Shown here one piece after another: positions 59,220-64,000 of a stretch of DNA of 64,000 nucleotides. Both the position numbers and the translations under genes were made by a program. Within the stretch, counting starts at the first letter, position 1, and every line of letters starts with the position of its first letter. This stretch comes from Quillaja saponaria (taxonomy: Eukaryota; Streptophyta; Magnoliopsida; Fabales; Quillajaceae). Under the pieces are notes generated by a model. The model did no database searches and had not been told where the DNA came from. It was given only the letters and a program-made list of their open reading frames with translations. The stretch is from NCBI GenBank assembly GCA_029379385.1, contig CM055617.1, positions 16,314,679 to 16,378,678 of the forward strand, written 5' to 3'.

Positions 59220-59720
59220 GGACGTTAATGATGTGAAGGTTAAGCACTACATGGAGGTAATATTATATAGGATGAGTATCAAGGATTGAATGATTTGTGA
59301 GGAAGAAGGGATTTTAAGGGTAAAAGAGGGAAAACTATACTATTATATTCCTACTCCTAGGGAACACTACAATATTCTCTCAAATATCAATTCATTAAAA
59401 GGTAAATAAAAGGTATATAGCATTTGCTTATATATAGGGAAGTTTGAAACCCTAAGAATTCTAATTATATTAGAATTCCACTCTACCACTATGATCTTAA
59501 TTATAATTAAAACCATACTAAATTAGAGTTCTAACTATTTATTTAAATCCTAATACTAATTTAACATAATTACAATTAAACCCCATTATACATACTAATT
59601 TTCTTATAATTCCTAACTTAATGGATGTACACATTCCCCATTATTCTCCTTTGGTTAAAAAAGAAAACTCGTCCTCGAGGAGGGAGAATGTAGTCCTTAT
59701 TTATAAAATCTTGTAACAAA
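59220..59720 (-). mobile_element. gypsy 3' end: pol C-terminus, polypurine tract and LTR
   Basis: On the minus strand, 59690-59660 reads LLEDEFSF, the LEDxx tail that ends many gypsy polyproteins, then AACCAAAGGAGAATAATGGGGA as polypurine tract and an LTR beginning TGTGTACATCC at 59633. The LTR has CCCTATATATAAGC as TATA box (near 59440). Its far end is not certain. This is a different element from the long-LTR family. Confidence 0.6.
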
Positions 59721-59816
59721 ACATTCAACACTGGAAGTAAGAATGAAGCAATAAAAACTCTATCTAAGACCCTATACTCAAACTCTATTACTTCAAAAGG
59801 ATGATAAACTTGATTG

Positions 59817-60914
59817 TTAGTATTAGTTTTTGAGAGTCAAACAATAGTTATAATGACACTTTATTTATATTTTTTACATGTACTAATGTTTATTAGGCTT
59901 TCTTTATAATTTTGTTTAAATGAGATTAGTATAACCATGTATAAATTCCCTTCTATGCATAACATGATGTTCATCATAATTATGAGTTATGACATAAATA
60001 AAGTATTATTCTAAAAGTATTCCTAGTCAATGAATAATCAAGAATATGGATATTGATGATTCTTCGAGACTAAAATAAGTTGTTTCATTCTCTCATAAAG
60101 AGAGTAGTGATATCATAAACCACAAGCATGGTGATGTTGAGACAAACATATGAGTGTTTATTAGTTGAACAAGTACACTGAATCAACCTAACACGAGAAA
60201 CAATGTGGAGTCTTTACTCACATGTCGATGGAATATCTCAAAATGTTAGTGGTGTAAGTAATCTTTTGAATTGAGATCATCTTATTGACCTTATTTGTGA
60301 ATCTATGTATTTTTCATGTCATTCCCCTTATTCTGTAATAAGGATAGTACATAGGTGATTATTGGACATATAGTGAAGCATATAAAGGTAGATGAATGAT
60401 AGACAAAGAATTCATCATCCTCAATAAAGAGGATGAATATCTCATAGCCTCTTGAAAAAAGTATGTCTTATTCCAAGAATCTTTGCAAAGTGAAAAAGAT
60501 TAAGAAAAGTGTTTTCTTGAATCTCTTTGAGGAACAAAACATAAACTTGGTTTCAAGTACAAATGAATTTAGACAAAGATAAAGTTAACACTAGAATCCA
60601 TGCCTCATGTCTAACTCAGAATATGATTGATAGAATGATTGAATTACACGGTAACTAAGCACTAATAGGTTTGATCATTGATTTTAACTCCATTTGTACT
60701 TGGATGGTTATGGTACATTGCTAGATGTCAATCTTGACCTATAAATGTAAGTTGGTTAGTTTGACAAAACCAAAGTTAAATTAAAATTGTTTTAATTTAA
60801 TTGTACTTCTTAGGAAGTGACAAATTACCTTTATTGCCAAATGAATGACATAACCTAATGGGTTACACACTTTAATTGACTTAGGTTATGAACCTAAAAG
60901 GATTAATAGAGTAT
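59817..60914 (+). mobile_element. family A LTR, copy 2 (truncated)
   Basis: It begins TGTTAGTATTAG and aligns in order with 10480-11594, including TAAAGTATTATTCTAAAAGT, TAGTGAAGCATAT and AGAAAAGTGTTTT. It stops at about 60914, where family B sequence follows, so the last 770 bp are missing. Confidence 0.75.
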
Positions 60915-62310
60915 TAGATACAAAGCCTATAGGTTTTGTGATAAGTCTTGGAAATAAGCTTATTAAATGTCCTTTTGATCATGTATTTTAGCTATATTCT
61001 TGAGTTTTAGTTGAATTCCTAGTGGAATCCTTATCATATTAGGATGTTGAATCATAGTTTATTTTGGATAGAAATTATGTGTTTAATAAGACTTCTAATT
61101 TATACTAACTCAGTTTGTGTTTTTTAAAGGTTTAATATATGAAAAAGTTAGTTTGGAAGTAAAACTGGAAGACAATTCGCCCAAAATAGGAAAACATGCA
61201 ACTAGGCAGTGCAGTGGGCTCCATGGCACCCAAAAGCTAGTGACATAGCACCCAAATCAGAGGCCCCAGAGCTGTAGCGACCATGTTGTTGTCTAGTCCT
61301 AGTTTGACAATAATCGTGATGTTTTCAGCACTATAAAGCTAGGAAATTCAATACCATAGCACTGACTCAATTCCTAGTCCTATTTGAAGTGAAATTCATG
61401 GTTTTAAAGCCTATAAAAGGGAAATGACTTGGGATTCAAAACACAAAATTAAACTAAGTAGATTTTGGAGAAAAGAAAGCATTAAGGGGTGCAACAAGAC
61501 AGGGGGAGCTTGGATGTTTGAAGATTGAAGATTGACAGCCTTCTAGTTTTCTTTTATTCCTCCTTTTCTTTTAGTTTTTCTTGTATTTACTTTGGTGGTG
61601 AATTTGTTTGAGTTTGTGTCTATACTAGGTAGCATGAAATAATTTATTCTTTAGGATTGCAATTGAATGCAACATGTAGCTTGATTATTATTTTATTTAT
61701 GGATTGCTTAGGGTTTTGGTATATAATTATTTATTCCATTCTATGCTTAATGATTCTAGTTGATTAGCTACCAATTAGATTTATATGGTAACCTAAACAA
61801 ACTTGAAAAAGGGAATTTAGGTTTATATAACACTTGTTTGAATTCATTCATATGATTGTTTGAATTTAATTCATATATATGGATAGGAATATACCAATAT
61901 ACCTTGTGTAGCCAATTTAGGTCTAATAATAATGAATTTTGCTTAACTCAATTCACATAGGAATATAATAAATTGGCAAGTGAGATATTATTATAAGTTA
62001 TTGGAGAATACTTACAATTGATTAGAACCCTAGGTTAACAACTCATTACCATAACTACGCAAGACAAGATAAGAATAATTCAAGTGAAGTGTTAATGGAA
62101 ATTATAATTCTAGGCCTTTATTCATTGAATTATTAAGTTTAATTTGTCATTATTTAGGTCTAGTTTAAATTAGGATTTTCAACTCTAATTTGTTTGTTTA
62201 GATAAAATTAGGATTGTATTAATTTTAGTACCAAGCTAGATATTAGTTGTAATTTCTTATGGGTTCGACACTCTACTTTATCACTTTATTACTTGTTAAT
62301 GATACATTGT
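60915..62310 (+). mobile_element. family B LTR, copy 2
   Basis: It aligns with 14372-15410 over its right two thirds: CTATAAAAGGGAAATGACTTG, ACTAGGTAGCATGAA, TAGTTGATTAGCTACCAATTAGATT and ACTCTACTTT..TTAATGATACA. A TGTGATAAGTCTTGG start near 60938 may be its true left end. The last 25 bp or so (TGCACTTGC block) are lost where it meets the copia frame. Confidence 0.68.
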
Positions 62311-64000
62311 GTCATGTACACATTTTCTATTAGGTAACCGTTAAGGAAAGTGGTCTTGACATCTATTTGCCATATCTCATAATCATTTTCTGTAGCTATT
62401 GCAAGTAAAATCTGAATTGACTTTATCATGGAAACTGGTGAAAAGGTTTCACCAAAATCAATTCCTTGTTTTGGCTTGTAAACTTTTACCACTAATCTTG
62501 CTTTGAAGGTTTGTACGTAGCCATCTAAGTCAGTATTTTTCTTAAAGACACATTTGCACCCAATGGGAATAACCCCTTTAGGTGAATTTTCCAAATTTTA
62601 TACTTAGTTGTCATACATTGAGTCCATTTCAGATTTCATGGCATCTTGCCATATCGAGAAATCAATATCCTTGATTGTGTCCTCATAACTAGTGGAATCG
62701 TCATCCTCTATAAGAATAATGTCTTTCTAATTACATATCAGAAATCCATATCTTATTGAAGGTTGACTTTTCTTACTAAATCTATGAAGCTCTCTTGTAT
62801 GTTGAACTTCATCTTGTACCTCAAAATCTTTTGTATAAGTTTAGGTTCCAAAGTGTGATAAGTCTCATTTTGGATTTCTTGAACTTCTTCAAATTCTACT
62901 TTACTCCCACTGATCAGTCTCATTTTAGATTTCTTGAAATAAACTCTTTTTGTTCCTATGGGTGATAGAAGTAGTATCATCTTGTCTCTTAATGATAACC
63001 CCATATAAGCCCTTATCACTTTTGGCTCCTAGTTTTTCAAGTCTTTTGACATAAGTATGACAACCCTATATTCTAAGGTGTGAGATATTTGGTTTTTTGT
63101 TATTCCATATCTCATATAGAGTTTTTACAACAAATTTTGATGGAACACTATTAAGAAAGTAAGTTGCAGTAATTAAAACATATCACCAAAAGTAAGTTGG
63201 TAAGTTGGCATAGCTCATCATAGATCACACCATATCTAGGAATGTGCAATTCCCCCTCTCCAAAACAACGCATTATGGTGTACTAGGAAGTATCCATTGA
63301 GATAGAATCTCATACCCTTTAAATAGTCTAAGAATTCCTGGCTAAGTTATTCTCTAATACGCTTAGATCCAAGTGTTTTAATACTATTTCTAATTTCTTT
63401 CTCTACTTTATTTCTAAATTCCTTGAACTTTTTAAAGGATTTAGACTTGTATCTCATTAGAAACATATACCTATATCTTGACATGTGGTTAGTAAAGGTT
63501 GTGAAGTAAGAAAACCAACCTCTAGCATGTAATGATATATGTCCACAAACATTGAAGTATATGAGTTAGAGTAACTTAGTAACACGTGACCCCTTTCCTT
63601 TGGAAGATTTCTTGGTCTTCTTTTCAAATAAATAGTATTCATATGTTCTATAAGATTTATTTTCAAATGGGTCTAGATAACCACCTTAATGTAATATAGT
63701 TATCCTTGTATCATTTAAGTAACCAAGTCTTCAATGCCAAAAATAAGATGGTTTTAGATTATCGATTTTAGGTTCCTTTGTGTTTATGTTGAGGATAATA
63801 TTCATTAATTCTAGAATATATAAGCCATTGTGTAAAACACCTTATCCATAATAAATTCATTTAAATATAAGGAAAACTTATTATCCTTTATGACGAATGA
63901 AAAACCTTTCTTGTCCAAACAAGAAATAGAAATACTCGCAGGTCTACTTCGCCCTTGCTTAGCATTGTTTGGTTCTTTCGTTCATGTACATTATTACAAA
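62311..64000 (-). pseudogene. Ty1/copia pol remnant (GAG-pre-integrase, integrase, RT), Tork-like
   Basis: Read on the minus strand from the window edge: a GAG-pre-integrase region around 63640-63760 (LGYLNDTRIT, GGYLDPFENK); integrase at about 63100-63640 with HMNTIYLKRRPRNLPKERGH, RYRYMFLMRYKSKSFKKF, SIKTLGSKRIRE where SDRGGEY is expected, and WNNKKPNISH; the linker SGSKVEFEEVQEIQ; and RT at 62594-62315 with GVIPIGCKCVFKK, FKARLVVK, GIDFGETFSPV and IWQIDVKTTFLNG. It is cut after VYMTQ by family B. Numerous stops and frameshifts make it dead. The rest of RT and RNase H are not found in the window. Confidence 0.85.

Overview
This is nuclear DNA of a flowering plant, most likely a eudicot. It is AT-rich, has GT-AG introns, carries two recognisable single-copy plant genes, and is otherwise packed with plant-type transposable elements (Ty3/gypsy, Ty1/copia, RTE and L1 LINEs, hAT, CACTA, a MITE). 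I see no rRNA, no tRNA, no CRISPR array and nothing bacterial. The genus cannot be fixed from the sequence alone.

Genes. Positions 482-9151 (+) hold nine consecutive coding exons of a mitochondrial 3-hydroxyisobutyrate dehydrogenase (HIBADH); the first exon(s) lie left of the window. All splice sites and phases are intact, but exon B carries a TAG and exon C a TGA in frame, so this copy looks like a recently dead, unprocessed pseudogene. Positions 26827-31380 (+) hold a three-exon gene for a GHR1-type leucine-rich-repeat receptor pseudokinase (about 1,063 residues). It is intact except for one extra base near 27178 that shifts the frame in exon 1. From memory, HIBADH and GHR1 are immediate neighbours in Arabidopsis (At4g20930 and At4g20940), so the pair is a conserved microsyntenic block. 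Here it is pulled apart by about 17.7 kb of inserted elements, and both members are damaged.

Layout. 1-9200: HIBADH with a LINE 3' end just before its first visible exon and other repeats in its introns. 9585-15430: a short gypsy LTR with gag, interrupted by a 1.9-kb LTR (family A), followed by a 167-bp tandem array, a CACTA 3' end and a Tat/Athila-like LTR (family B). 15430-21600: an unidentified ORF and several minisatellites. 21632-25130: a MITE present twice, flanking a 2.7-kb fragment of a gypsy LTR. 25130-31690: GHR1 with upstream region, 5'UTR intron and 3' flank. 31690-35480: an L1 LINE 3' end and a decayed LTR-like pair. 35498-39394: a decayed hAT transposon. 39400-58830: nested minus-strand gypsy elements with LTRs of about 2.5-4.2 kb, including two solo LTRs with clear 5-bp target duplications and one element with LTR, primer site, gag, protease and RT. 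59220-64000: a gypsy 3' end, second copies of families A and B, and a minus-strand copia pol cut by family B.

The two host genes are not known to act together: one belongs to valine catabolism and the other to guard-cell signalling. I find no new multi-gene system. The points most worth following are the two damaged syntenic neighbours, the datable nesting in the repeat stack and several unclassified tandem arrays.
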